Below are positions 41,906-50,274 of a stretch of 64,000 nucleotides of DNA, piece by piece. The stretch lies in NCBI GenBank assembly GCA_035547425.1, contig DASZUU010000031.1, positions 5,434 to 69,433 on the forward strand. Reading direction: 5' to 3'. The stretch is from Alloacidobacterium sp035547425 (GTDB lineage: Bacteria > Acidobacteriota > Terriglobia > Terriglobales > Acidobacteriaceae). The notes under the pieces were generated by a model, which had not been told where the DNA came from, searched no databases, and was given only the letters and a program-made list of their open reading frames with translations. The position numbers and the translations under genes were made by a program. How positions within the stretch are numbered: the first letter of the stretch is position 1; the number at the start of each line of letters is the position of its first letter.

Positions 41906-44017
41906 ATGAGGACGGTTTCAAATTTGTCACGCTATGGGAAGCTCATCATTGCCTTGATTGCTTCTCTCGTTTCAATCTGCCAGGCATCAGCACAGTCGTT
42001 TGCGGGCACGGGCGCTCCTGTGACCGGTAGATATCTACATACCGCAACGCTTCTTAGCGATGGACGGGTTCTGATCGCAGGCGGTCTGAGCGGCGGACCG
42101 ACCGCCAGTGCAGAGATCTATAATCCGGCCACGGGAACTTTTTCTGCGACAGGAAATCTAGTTCACGCGCGGTTCGGACACACAGCCACCCTGCTCAATA
42201 ACGGCAAGGTTCTGATCGCCGGAGGCGAAGACTTCAACGGTCTGGTTGCGGCGGCTGAACTCTACGACCCAACAACCGGAGCATTCAGCGCGATTGGTAA
42301 TCTCGTCACCAGCCGTGCACAGCATGCCGCCCTCCTCCTCAAGTCAGGAAAAGTGCTTCTGGTTGGAGGTGAGACAAATACTACCGCTGCGATTGGGACA
42401 GCGGAATTATACGACCCTGTGACTAACACGTTCAGTTCTACAGGCAATCTCAACACGGCTCGCGGCCAACTATCTGCGACCCAGCTAAATAATGGACTTG
42501 TGCTGGTAGCCGGGGGCTTCGCTAATGGCAATGCCGTCGCTGCATCGGAAGTATACAATCCAGCTACCGGAGCCTTTTCGCCTACCCAAAATCTCGCACA
42601 GGCGCGCTACGGCCACACCGCAGACCTGCTTCCAAATGGTCGCGTACTGATTGCTGGCGGCGCGACGATAAACTCGACACTGTCGAGTGCTGAATTATTT
42701 GATCCCAATACGCTTTCTTACACTTCTGCCGGGAGCTTGACGGCTGCTCGCTATAATCACGTCTCAACCGTGCTTGAGAACGGCGCTGTGCTGCTAGCCG
42801 GGGGACAAGGCAGTGGCAACAACAACCTGACCAGCGCAGAGGTCTACAACCCGTATGACAACACCTTCACTGCTACCGCAAACATGTCGACTGCGAGGCA
42901 GGGGTTTGCGGCGACACTTCTCAACAATGGCAATGTCCTCGTGGAAGGCGGAGGTTCGGGGATCACAGGCACAGACAGCGCCGAAATCTACTCCTATCCT
43001 TTCAGCAGTGGTTCCATGAATCCCAAGTATGTCGTTCTTGCCGTAACATATGCGCCGCCTGGAGCACAAAGTTCTGTGAACTACGGCACAAGCACGATGT
43101 TTGGCACGAGTACGTCTGTATCGGATACTTTCAACAATACGAACAGTCTCTCTGTAAGTCTAGGCGTCAAAACTCACATCATTGGAAACACAACGTCGAC
43201 TGCGACTACTTCGTATACCCAGGAATCCGATACATCCGCTTCAGTCTCAGTCAATAAAACAACGACAAATTCGACAACGGTTCGCGGGCCAGCAAGTTCA
43301 GCCGTTGGAGTAGACCATGATTACGATATTGTCTGGGTCTGGCTGAATCCGCAGGTCCATCTCACGGTCGGAGCAGACAATAGTAGCTTTATCTGGAATG
43401 GGTACACTTTCAATGCAAGCGATCCAATCAACGACATGGATGTGGTAGGTCTTTATGTCTATTGTCTCAAGAATCCTGCTTCGACCGATCCAGGCTGCAC
43501 CGATCCCCAACCCCGATTGGCCCGCTCATGGGATACTTCAGGACTAGGCGGAGTTACAGCATCTGACTATTCGGCTATCCTCGCGCGAGATCCGTTTGCC
43601 AGCAATCCGTCGTATAACCCGGCCACCGATCCGTCCAGCCGCTTCGATCAACAAGTAGGTGAAGCCGTTAACTATGCGCCGCCTCCATCTGGTGGCCAGC
43701 CAGTCACACAGATGTATTCTGTTGCCTACCAGACAACGACAACAAATGGACAAGGGGCTTCGGATAGCTATCAAATTGGCTTTTCATTCCAAGCATCAAC
43801 CGGCGACTTTAATAGCATTTTCACATCAAGCGTTAAGAGCACCAATTCAACCACGTGGATGAACAAGTGGAGTACTACAACGACCAACGTTTCAGGGCAG
43901 AATGCCTCTGTGTCGATTACTGGGCCTGCATCGAGTGATAACTATACGGGACCTACAGCGTTTCAGGTCTGGAAGGATAACGTATATGGAACATTTATGT
44001 TTTACCCCGTTCAATAA
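41906..44017 (+). CDS. Secreted kelch-repeat protein with unusual Ser/Thr-rich C-terminus
   Basis: From ATG 41906 (GGAGG five bases upstream) the product has 703 residues with a signal ending ASAQS. Residues 30-370 hold six to seven kelch-like repeats of about 48 residues with the pattern ATLLxxGxVLIAGG and AELYDPxTxxF, forming a propeller. Residues 370-703 are quite different: long alternating Ser/Thr strands (TSYTQESDTSASVSVNKTTT) and WSTTTTNVSGQNASVSI, with WVWLNPQVHLTVG between. This resembles the amphipathic strands of beta-pore toxins, but I cannot confirm it. It is the largest cargo gene of the element. Confidence 0.8.
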   Translation: MRTVSNLSRYGKLIIALIASLVSICQASAQSFAGTGAPVTGRYLHTATLLSDGRVLIAGGLSGGPTASAEIYNPATGTFSATGNLVHARFGHTATLLNNGKVLIAGGEDFNGLVAAAELYDPTTGAFSAIGNLVTSRAQHAALLLKSGKVLLVGGETNTTAAIGTAELYDPVTNTFSSTGNLNTARGQLSATQLNNGLVLVAGGFANGNAVAASEVYNPATGAFSPTQNLAQARYGHTADLLPNGRVLIAGGATINSTLSSAELFDPNTLSYTSAGSLTAARYNHVSTVLENGAVLLAGGQGSGNNNLTSAEVYNPYDNTFTATANMSTARQGFAATLLNNGNVLVEGGGSGITGTDSAEIYSYPFSSGSMNPKYVVLAVTYAPPGAQSSVNYGTSTMFGTSTSVSDTFNNTNSLSVSLGVKTHIIGNTTSTATTSYTQESDTSASVSVNKTTTNSTTVRGPASSAVGVDHDYDIVWVWLNPQVHLTVGADNSSFIWNGYTFNASDPINDMDVVGLYVYCLKNPASTDPGCTDPQPRLARSWDTSGLGGVTASDYSAILARDPFASNPSYNPATDPSSRFDQQVGEAVNYAPPPSGGQPVTQMYSVAYQTTTTNGQGASDSYQIGFSFQASTGDFNSIFTSSVKSTNSTTWMNKWSTTTTNVSGQNASVSITGPASSDNYTGPTAFQVWKDNVYGTFMFYPVQ

Positions 44018-44061
44018 GGTTGGATAGTTAAGCAAGTAAACTACTGAAATCGCATTGCTAA

Positions 44062-44102
44062 TCCGGAAATGCGTTGATCGAATAGTTCACCGCATTTCTG
44101 GA
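44062..44102. repeat. 12-bp inverted repeat after the kelch gene
   Basis: TCCGGAAATGCG (44062-44073) pairs with CGCATTTCTGGA (44091-44102), one G-T wobble, 17-base loop. No T run follows. It may be a weak terminator or a protein site. Confidence 0.5.
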
Positions 44103-44350
44103 TTCGCTTTGAAACGCGATCTTGCTCTAATGCCACCATTCAAAAGTAGTCGTTGCGGAAGCCTCGATCAATGAACATATTCTTGAGTATGAGGCGTGCA
44201 ACCGTGATGGCCGGAAAGCGGAGAACTGGACGGTCGGCCAGTTTTAATTCTCCATCTTCCAAAGGATTCAGCCTAGATCAGAGGGCTAACTCTCTGTCGG
44301 ACATTGCCAAATGGCAGGACGGTTCCATTCTGGTGAAATTGCGGAGTGTT

Positions 44351-44382
44351 TGGTGCGGGCGGAGAAAATTGAACCCTCACGA
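44351..44382 (-). other. tRNA 3'-end fragment (T arm, acceptor strand and CCA)
   Basis: On the minus strand GAGGG-TTCAATT-TTCTC forms a T arm and is followed by CGCCCGC, A and CCA, the end of a Leu- or similar tRNA. The 5' half is absent, so this is not a working tRNA. Such fragments typically mark the att site of an element that integrates into a tRNA gene. It is 226 bases beyond the 3' end of the integrase gene. Confidence 0.65.
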
Positions 44383-44424
44383 ACTTGTGGCCTGCCAATC
44401 GCCTGTCATCAAGCAAGCAACGCT

Positions 44425-44503
44425 GCACGAAGAACAGCCGCCAGCGGCGGCTCGTGCGCGGAGATTTGCCGCTAAGAACGCCCCGGCGGGGCAGCGGCAA
44501 ATC
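44425..44503. other. Two adjacent hairpins sharing an identical AAGAAC bulge
   Basis: Hairpin A (44425-44457): GCACG, bulge AAGAAC, AGCCGCC, loop AGC, GGCGGCT, CGTGC. Hairpin B (44463-44503): GATTTGCCGCT, bulge AAGAAC, GCCCC, loop GGC, GGGGC, AGCGGCAAATC. The stems differ in sequence but the one-sided six-base bulge and three-base loop are the same. On the integrase (minus) strand the bulge reads GUUCUU in the 3' untranslated RNA. It may bind a protein, act in termination or be part of a recombination site. Confidence 0.6.
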
Positions 44504-44607
44504 GTAACCATCTCAGTGAGAAGAGTCCATATCGGACAGTGGGATGGAACTCCCTACGCCAGCCTCCGCCACGGCTCCGGCCAAAGACGGCTTCGGGAGA
44601 TTCACGG

Positions 44608-46029
44608 TCAGCGCGGCCTGTGGCGCTGACCTCTCTTATCTTTGTCGTGTGTCTCTGCCGCTTTCGCTGCCTTGGGCTTGGCATCGTCTGAGTGTGGCAA
44701 CTCCCATCCCGCCATACCCTGCAATACACGGTCGGCGTGCTTGATGGTGTTCACATGTCCGTAGTGGCTTTCAATCATGTGGACAGAGGTTCCCATCTGC
44801 TCGGCAAGGAAATACACGTCCACGCCTTCCTGTAATCGCAGCGTGGCGTAGGTATGGCGGAAGCAATAAGTCGAGCGCGGAACGCCCTGCGTTCCTTCGC
44901 GCAAATTTGCTTCTTTCAGAAGATCGGCAATCAAACTGCTGTACAGTGTCTTCGCAGGCTTGCCGGTGATGTTGGTAAATACTCTGTCATCCTGTTCCGT
45001 GGCTTTGGAAATCGCATGGATGCGTTCTAAGTAATCTCCGACGCTCTTAGGCGCAACCAGCTTGCGAGACTTGCCCTTGCCCTGCACGAACAACACAACG
45101 ATCTCGCGGCCCTCGCGGTCTTTTGCGGGCATGATGTCGCGCCAGCGGAGATTCTTCATCTCCGCTGGCCTCATCCCTGTATTGCAGGCAATCAGAATCA
45201 TGTTGTAGGTGACGGTGCGATACCAGATGCTCGAAGGCTTATCGGCCTCCCCAATCCACTTACGGCCTACGGTGTGGAGTTTGCGGTACTCCTCCAGCGT
45301 GAACTCGTCACGCCGCATCGTCTTGAGCTTCGGGCGCTCGTCGAAACGCTGGCTTGCTGGAACATAACGCTTCTTGACGGCGTAATTCATCACCGCACCG
45401 AAGATGGACATTTCAAACCTAATGGTGGAATCACTGATAAAGGGAATCACCCGTTCTTCGGAAGGTTTGACTTCAATCGGTTTCAACACTCGGATTCCCA
45501 AAGTCTGCTGAACCTTGGTGCGTCTCTCGGCTTCATGGTCTGCGAAGGTCTGCGCTGCTGCGACTGTGATCTCCCGAACGCCGTTGCGCCGGTGGCGCCC
45601 CGCGCCGTTCTCCCGCCGCCATGCCGGATAGCCGCCCCAACGCTCGTCACCGATAAGGTGTACCTGCGTGGAACCGGCGTATCTGTCTAACGTGCCTTCG
45701 ATGACGGCACGGAGTTTCTTAGGTCGCGCGGCGCTGATCTCTCCGCGCTTCGCCCGCGCTTGCTGCGTCAACAGATACTCATGCGCCACGTCACGGAAGG
45801 GGCGGTTGAATACGGGAACGTCATGCTTGATGCGGAACCGCACATCTGCGTCTTGATCGAAGGCGCGTTCCCGCGCCGCTTCTTTATCGGAGGTCTTGAG
45901 CGAAACCGTCTTGTAGCGGTCGGCCTTCGGCATCTTCATGCGGCAATACCACATGCGATGATCCACGTCGCCGCGCCGGAAGATGATGAGGCCCGGCTTC
46001 AGCTCTTCTTTTTCGGTGACGAATGCCAT
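44608..46029 (-). CDS. Tyrosine recombinase/integrase of the element
   Basis: A 473-residue integrase. The C-terminal catalytic domain has Arg287 in NTGMRPAEM, a Lys in GKGKSRKLV, Arg391 in YCFRHTYAT and the nucleophile Tyr423 in ESHYGH. The His of the usual HxxR motif is Tyr388 here, seen in several subfamilies. An N-terminal arm-binding and SAM-like domain occupies about 75-240. It would insert and excise the element. The tail is Lys-rich and disordered. The gene faces leftwards from the right end, with possible arm sites within 90 bases of its start. Confidence 0.93.
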   Translation of the reverse strand: MAFVTEKEELKPGLIIFRRGDVDHRMWYCRMKMPKADRYKTVSLKTSDKEAARERAFDQDADVRFRIKHDVPVFNRPFRDVAHEYLLTQQARAKRGEISAARPKKLRAVIEGTLDRYAGSTQVHLIGDERWGGYPAWRRENGAGRHRRNGVREITVAAAQTFADHEAERRTKVQQTLGIRVLKPIEVKPSEERVIPFISDSTIRFEMSIFGAVMNYAVKKRYVPASQRFDERPKLKTMRRDEFTLEEYRKLHTVGRKWIGEADKPSSIWYRTVTYNMILIACNTGMRPAEMKNLRWRDIMPAKDREGREIVVLFVQGKGKSRKLVAPKSVGDYLERIHAISKATEQDDRVFTNITGKPAKTLYSSLIADLLKEANLREGTQGVPRSTYCFRHTYATLRLQEGVDVYFLAEQMGTSVHMIESHYGHVNTIKHADRVLQGMAGWELPHSDDAKPKAAKAAETHDKDKRGQRHRPR

Positions 46030-46056
46030 GATTGGCCCCCATCGTTTGACTCGTTC

Positions 46057-46115
46057 TGTGCAGATTCCGTGTAGGATTTTTTCGTAAGTCGTTGAATCCT
46101 CATATCTGTGCAGGA
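46057..46115 (+). other. TGTGYAGGA-like repeats, possible integrase arm sites (right)
   Basis: TGTGCAG (46057-46063), CGTGTAGGA (46068-46076) and TGTGCAGGA (46107-46115) repeat the left-end motif, immediately upstream of the integrase gene. The AT-rich sequence that follows, with a TATAAT box at 46168, may serve as promoter or as the bendable part of the site. Confidence 0.45.
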
Positions 46116-46170
46116 CCTGTATGGATAATATCAGAAATTTATCTTGTTTATTTATATTTATTTACGATAT

Positions 46171-46225
46171 AATTCTCATCCTGAGCGGAGCTTGGCGCGT
46201 TTTTGCGCCAAACGCAGTCGAAGGA
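46171..46225 (+). repeat. Dispersed intergenic repeat with hairpin, probable right attachment core
   Basis: AATTCTCATCCTGAGC (46171-46186) matches the left copy at 32032 except one base. It continues into TTGGCGC-GTTTTT-GCGCCAA (46192-46211) and CAGTCGAAGGACC, a layout I associate with a repeat found between genes in Terriglobia. The left copy lacks the hairpin half, as expected if the element cut the repeat. Confidence 0.6.
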
Positions 46226-46291
46226 CCTGCATTTCTCTTCGCCATCTATCGAAAATTCATCAATATTGCCGGCGAATCGTCCTCTTAGTAA

Positions 46292-47674
46292 TCACACTCT
46301 ACTTGCCGGATACCACTTCTGTATCCACAAAAAGAGCGGTATGCCGGCAAGAATAATTAACGTGCCAAACAGAGAGTTCTTCAGATTCTCGGCATAAGAG
46401 AAATAGAGCAGCACCGCCGACGCCAGCACAAACAGCGCAGGCAGCACCGGATACCCCCACACGCGATAGGGCCGCGGCATATCCGGCTGTCGTTTGCGAT
46501 ACACGAAGATCGTAGTCGCCGTAATCATGTAAAACAGCCACTCAGCAAAAATGGCCAGCTCAAAAAGCTGCTGGAACCTGCCCACCACCAGCAGCAACAC
46601 CGTGCTCAGCAGCGCCTGCACAATCAGCGAAGTGGAAGGGCTCTGAAATCGCGGATGAATATGGGCAATGCTGCGAAAGAACAAGCCGTCCCGAGCCGCG
46701 GCAAAAGGAATGCGCGCGCCCGACATAATTGTGCCGTTCAAAGTTACAAATATGCTCAGTGCCATGGCCGCCGACACAAGCACCGCACCGCCATGCCCGG
46801 AAACAACCGCCATTGCCGCTACCGCCGGACGCGGCGAGTCAGCGATCTGTGCCGCCGGCAGAATGTACTGAATCGCGGCATTCGTCGCCATATACAGCGC
46901 GCCCACGATAAACAATCCGGCAATCAGCGCAATCGGCAGGCTGCGCTCCGGGCGCTTCACCTCGCCCGCAACCATCGTCAGATCGTTCCAGCCGTCATAG
47001 GCCCACAGCACCGCGATCATCGCTACCATAAAGCCGCTGAATCCGCCCTGCGCTCCCGTGAATGATGTCTTGAAGTTCGCCAGCGATCCCGTATGCGACG
47101 AAAAGCAAAACCCGGCAATCACGACAATCAAAATACCTTTGAGCCAGGTAAAGAAAAGCTGAAAGTCGCCTGCCTTTTTTATTCCTAGATAGTTAAGCCC
47201 GGTCATCAGCCACGTCATCGTAATGGCAAAAAGCTGCGACCAATAGAGTGCCGTCGATCCGTGAAAGACCGGCTTCTCCAGCCAGGCAAATGCGCTGAAA
47301 ATCGCCAATGTCCGCGCCAGCCCGCTGGTAACGCTCGCAATCGAGGCGGGCTTGGCCACGGCAAACCACGTCCACATGTAGAGAAACGCCGGCATATCGC
47401 CATACGCCTTGCGGATGTACACATACTCGCCGCCCGCATACGGAAGCATCGCGCCCAGCTCTGCGTACGTCATCGCCCCAAACAGCGAAAGCAATCCGCC
47501 GACAACCCATGCCAGATAAAGCAGGCCGGAGCTGCCGACAGCCCGGATCATCTCATGCGGTACAAGAAAGATGCCGCTTCCGATAATGGTGCCGACAACA
47601 ATGGCCGTAGCATGCGACGTGCCCAGCACGCGCGGCAGATCGTGGGTTTGCGTAGCTTCCTGCGTAGACTGCAA
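46292..47674 (-). CDS. APC-superfamily amino-acid permease
   Basis: A 460-residue transporter with about 12 membrane segments. It has VGTIIGSGIFLVP in the first helix, GGLLSLFGAMTYAELGAM and YMWTWFAVAKPAS, as in LAT-type amino acid antiporters and permeases. The start is TTG at 47674, with AGGAG nine bases upstream. It imports or exchanges amino acids; specificity is not readable. The gene ends about 105 bases from the mobile element and probably forms a unit with the glycosyltransferase gene 12 bases upstream. Confidence 0.88.
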   Translation of the reverse strand: MQSTQEATQTHDLPRVLGTSHATAIVVGTIIGSGIFLVPHEMIRAVGSSGLLYLAWVVGGLLSLFGAMTYAELGAMLPYAGGEYVYIRKAYGDMPAFLYMWTWFAVAKPASIASVTSGLARTLAIFSAFAWLEKPVFHGSTALYWSQLFAITMTWLMTGLNYLGIKKAGDFQLFFTWLKGILIVVIAGFCFSSHTGSLANFKTSFTGAQGGFSGFMVAMIAVLWAYDGWNDLTMVAGEVKRPERSLPIALIAGLFIVGALYMATNAAIQYILPAAQIADSPRPAVAAMAVVSGHGGAVLVSAAMALSIFVTLNGTIMSGARIPFAAARDGLFFRSIAHIHPRFQSPSTSLIVQALLSTVLLLVVGRFQQLFELAIFAEWLFYMITATTIFVYRKRQPDMPRPYRVWGYPVLPALFVLASAVLLYFSYAENLKNSLFGTLIILAGIPLFLWIQKWYPASRV

Positions 47675-47686
47675 CGAGGGGAACTC

Positions 47687-49288
47687 CTAGTGATAAAGCT
47701 TGAGTTCCTTCCAGTCTGCCTGATAAGTCGCCTTTCTGCCATGGCATAAATAAATCGGACGGCGCTCATAAGGCATCGACCAGGGGTTATTCATCGCATC
47801 CTTGATCTCGCACGAGTCATAATACCGGCTCATCTCTTCCGGAGTGGCGTCCGCAATCACAATCATTTCCGCGCCCGTGTAGCCGCGCGGTCCCCATATC
47901 CAGTAGTTCTGGTGGCCGCTGATGGCATAAGGCAGCCCATGCGCATGGCCTAGAATGTCAATCGCTCCGGCCTCGCCATAGTTCTGCGCCCAGATTCCCG
48001 TGCGCGCGCGTTCCTCCGGTGTTAGCGCGTTGTAGATGCGCGCGGTCTTATCCGCCAACTCATGCCAGCCAAAGCGATCGGCAAAAAACTGCGGCAGCAG
48101 CGGCTTTTCTTCCTGAACCTCGGTATCCTGCGGAAGATAGTGCAGCTTTTGCGCGTAGGCGATCCATTGCTGTGGCGGCAGCACCGGAACTGAAAATGGA
48201 AAGAACGCCACCAGCCCGATGAGAAGAATCACGCCATAGACGCCAATCACCGCATTCCGCCAGCGAATATGCTCCGCCCACCCAAACCACGCGACAGCCC
48301 CGGCGGCAAAGAAAACCGGATACGCGGGCGCCAGGTAATAGTCCTTCGCATGCAGCGCAATCATCAATACAAGAAAAAGAACATAGAAGACGCCCAGAAA
48401 TCGCAACCCGCGAGCACGCCTGGTAAACAAAAACCACAGCACGCCGATAAACCACAACAACACGGTATGCGGCGTCAGCATCATGACCTGCTGCAGCACA
48501 AACGCGCCCGGCGGCAGCTTTACGTCTTTCCCCGTAGCTTGCACGCGACGCAGCCATTCCAAAGTAGGGAAGTGATGCGCCACCTGCCACAGAAAATTGG
48601 GCAGCGCCACCAGAACGATCAACAGCACCGCAATCGCAAACCATCGATTCGCCAGCACGCGCCGCTGCGGAGTCAGCAGCAGAGCAAGCAGCATCGCAAT
48701 CAGAAAGAAAACAATCGAATCCTTGTTCTCAAACGCCAATCCCGCGCTCAGGCCAAGCACGATCCACCAGCTGCGAATCTCCACAAATGACGCAGACTTC
48801 GCAATCCGAATCAGCGCCAGCGCGCACAGCATCCAGAAGACCGGATCGAACGAATTCATCGAAAGATAGCCGTCTGTCCCGAGATAAACACCGCCCGCAA
48901 GGACGGCCAGCATCGCCAGCGCAGCCGCTCTGCGTCCACCGCCCAGCGCCCAGGCGAGCATTCCAGTCAGAAATACCTTTGCCGCCCCCGCCACAGCAGA
49001 GATCAGCCGCAACGTCCACATCGTGTCATGGCCAAAAAGCATCTCCGTGATGCGCGCCTGCAGCGCCACGAGTGGAGGCTGATCGACATACCCGAACGCC
49101 AGCCGTTGCCCGCAGACCAGGTAATACAATTCATCGCGAAAAATGCCGTACCCGGCATGCTGCGCCAGGATATTCCCCGCAATCTGGACGAGAAGCTTGA
49201 GCCCGGCAAAGCATAGCGACAGCCATACAATTTGCCGCATCTCCGCTGATTTGATTGGATCGATAGTCGGATTATCCAGGCTTGTCAT
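47687..49288 (-). CDS. GT39/ArnT-like membrane glycosyltransferase
   Basis: A 533-residue membrane protein with 10-12 helices in the first 400 residues. An early periplasmic loop has FRDELYYLVCGQRLAFGYVDQPPL (key part RDELYY with the Asp-Glu used by GT-C enzymes), followed by a Trp/Leu-rich core and a soluble C-terminal domain with NYGEAGAIDILGH and WGPRGYTG. PMT_2/ArnT proteins transfer a sugar from a polyprenyl phosphate donor to lipid A, a protein or an unknown acceptor on the periplasmic side. It lies 12 bases from the permease gene, so they are cotranscribed. Confidence 0.85.
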   Translation of the reverse strand: MTSLDNPTIDPIKSAEMRQIVWLSLCFAGLKLLVQIAGNILAQHAGYGIFRDELYYLVCGQRLAFGYVDQPPLVALQARITEMLFGHDTMWTLRLISAVAGAAKVFLTGMLAWALGGGRRAAALAMLAVLAGGVYLGTDGYLSMNSFDPVFWMLCALALIRIAKSASFVEIRSWWIVLGLSAGLAFENKDSIVFFLIAMLLALLLTPQRRVLANRWFAIAVLLIVLVALPNFLWQVAHHFPTLEWLRRVQATGKDVKLPPGAFVLQQVMMLTPHTVLLWFIGVLWFLFTRRARGLRFLGVFYVLFLVLMIALHAKDYYLAPAYPVFFAAGAVAWFGWAEHIRWRNAVIGVYGVILLIGLVAFFPFSVPVLPPQQWIAYAQKLHYLPQDTEVQEEKPLLPQFFADRFGWHELADKTARIYNALTPEERARTGIWAQNYGEAGAIDILGHAHGLPYAISGHQNYWIWGPRGYTGAEMIVIADATPEEMSRYYDSCEIKDAMNNPWSMPYERRPIYLCHGRKATYQADWKELKLYH

Positions 49289-49397
49289 GCGTTGTAAGAA
49301 TACGCAGTATTTACGGCCTCTGTTCCTGCAATAGATTGACAGACAGACTATACAGATAAATACTTATGATTGAAAGAACTCTCTGAGGAGGGGCTTT

Positions 49398-49847
49398 ATG
49401 GAGCTACGGTTAGCAGATCAGGTCCGTGCTATGGCGCTGTTAAAGTACGTGCAGCCTGCCAAAAAGGCGGGATCAACTGAATTTTCCATCGCAGTGAAAG
49501 ATTTGTTGAAAGATCTCGAAAGAACTCAGTTCCCACTCAATTACACGCCCCTGGTGTGCAATTCCATCAAGACCAAAAGCTTCCAGCGAGAAAACCAGCT
49601 TGAAATCACGCGGATCGAAGGGCCAAAATCTCAAACCGGAACTCGCGTTGTAATTCATTACAGAATTGTAGGAAAAGGAAATATTGCAGCCAATGAAACT
49701 GATAGGAGGAACCTTCAGAATCACAGCCAGCGTGCAAAACAGTTGACCGAAAGGCTGAACGGCATATTAAAAAAAGAGATTGCAGAATATGGGGGGACAA
49801 AAGCTTTTGTCCGGTGGATACGGTCTGATGATGAGGATGCCGCATGA
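49398..49847 (+). CDS. Unrecognised protein overlapping a PIN-domain gene, candidate antitoxin
   Basis: A 149-residue protein that matches no antitoxin family I know. It begins ELRLADQVRAMALLKYV, has a basic middle (KTKSFQRENQLEITR), then ends in a helical Lys/Arg-rich region with LTERLNGILKKEIAEYG. The region around IEGPKSQTGTRVVIHYRI looks beta-rich. Its stop overlaps the ATG of the PIN gene by 4 bases, the normal layout of antitoxin-toxin pairs, but it is longer than most VapB proteins and has no clear DNA-binding fold. Ribosome site GGAGG is 10 bases upstream. Confidence 0.6.
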   Translation: MELRLADQVRAMALLKYVQPAKKAGSTEFSIAVKDLLKDLERTQFPLNYTPLVCNSIKTKSFQRENQLEITRIEGPKSQTGTRVVIHYRIVGKGNIAANETDRRNLQNHSQRAKQLTERLNGILKKEIAEYGGTKAFVRWIRSDDEDAA

Positions 49848-50269
49848 GACGCATCTGCTGGGATACCATGCTCTTCATTTATCTGCTCGAAGGGCATGCT
49901 GCGCACGTCGCGCGGATGAGAGAAATTCTTCAGCGTTGTTATGAACGCGGGGATTATCTTTGCTGCAGTTATCTGGCATTAGGGGAAATCATGGCCGGAG
50001 CCGCTTTGTCTTCTGATCCAAAGAAAGAAGCAGTAATTCAGGACACCATTCGGGAGATGGGTTTTCATTTTCTCCCTTTCGACCGGGAATCTGTTCTTCC
50101 ATTCAGCCGTCTTCGGTCAAAAGAAAAGCTGCGAGCTGCGGATGCTATTCATCTCGCCTGTGCAGCTTCTGCGAAAGTGGACCTTTTCCTCACCGGTGAC
50201 AAGCAATTAATCAAATTACATGTTCCCGGTGTGCAATTTATCGCTGATTTCTATACACCGATTCTTTAA
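49844..50269 (+). CDS. PIN-domain (VapC-like) ribonuclease
   Basis: A 141-residue PIN protein. The four acidic metal ligands are visible: Asp7 in CWDTMLFIYLLEG, Glu48 in LALGEIMAG, Asp100 in LRAADAIHLACA and Asp119 in FLTGDKQL. These match VapC toxins, which cut tRNA or rRNA. A Cys-rich stretch (YLCCSYLALGE) precedes the Glu. It is cotranslated with the unusual protein upstream, and its stop is 6 bases from the end of uvrC, which is convergent. Confidence 0.85.
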   Translation: MRRICWDTMLFIYLLEGHAAHVARMREILQRCYERGDYLCCSYLALGEIMAGAALSSDPKKEAVIQDTIREMGFHFLPFDRESVLPFSRLRSKEKLRAADAIHLACAASAKVDLFLTGDKQLIKLHVPGVQFIADFYTPIL

Positions 50270-50274
50270 TTCAT

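Larger units (their letters stand above)
32048..46186. mobile_element. Integrative mobilizable element, about 14.1 kb (approximate ends)
   Basis: The segment carries a MobF relaxase, a coupling protein, a MobC-like protein, a tyrosine integrase at its right end, cargo genes and degraded elements. It splits housekeeping sequence between glgA and an amino-acid permease gene. The proposed ends are two copies of AATTSTCATCCTGAGC, at 32032-32047 and 46171-46186; joining them would restore one copy of the dispersed repeat, whose remaining part with a GGCGC hairpin is right of 46186. The exact ends are inferred. There are no genes for a mating-pair channel, so mobilization would depend on a helper. 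The tRNA 3' fragment at 44351 is an alternative clue to a former or second attachment site. Confidence 0.65.

Noticed and set aside
44351..44410. A functional tRNA-Leu
   Set aside because: No matching 5' acceptor strand or D arm in the right place; only the 3' third is convincing.
44273..44500. A 75-codon minus-strand frame downstream of the integrase
   Set aside because: Its translation contains VRVQFSPPAP, the typical false peptide read from a tRNA 3' end; it overlaps the tRNA fragment and the twin hairpins.
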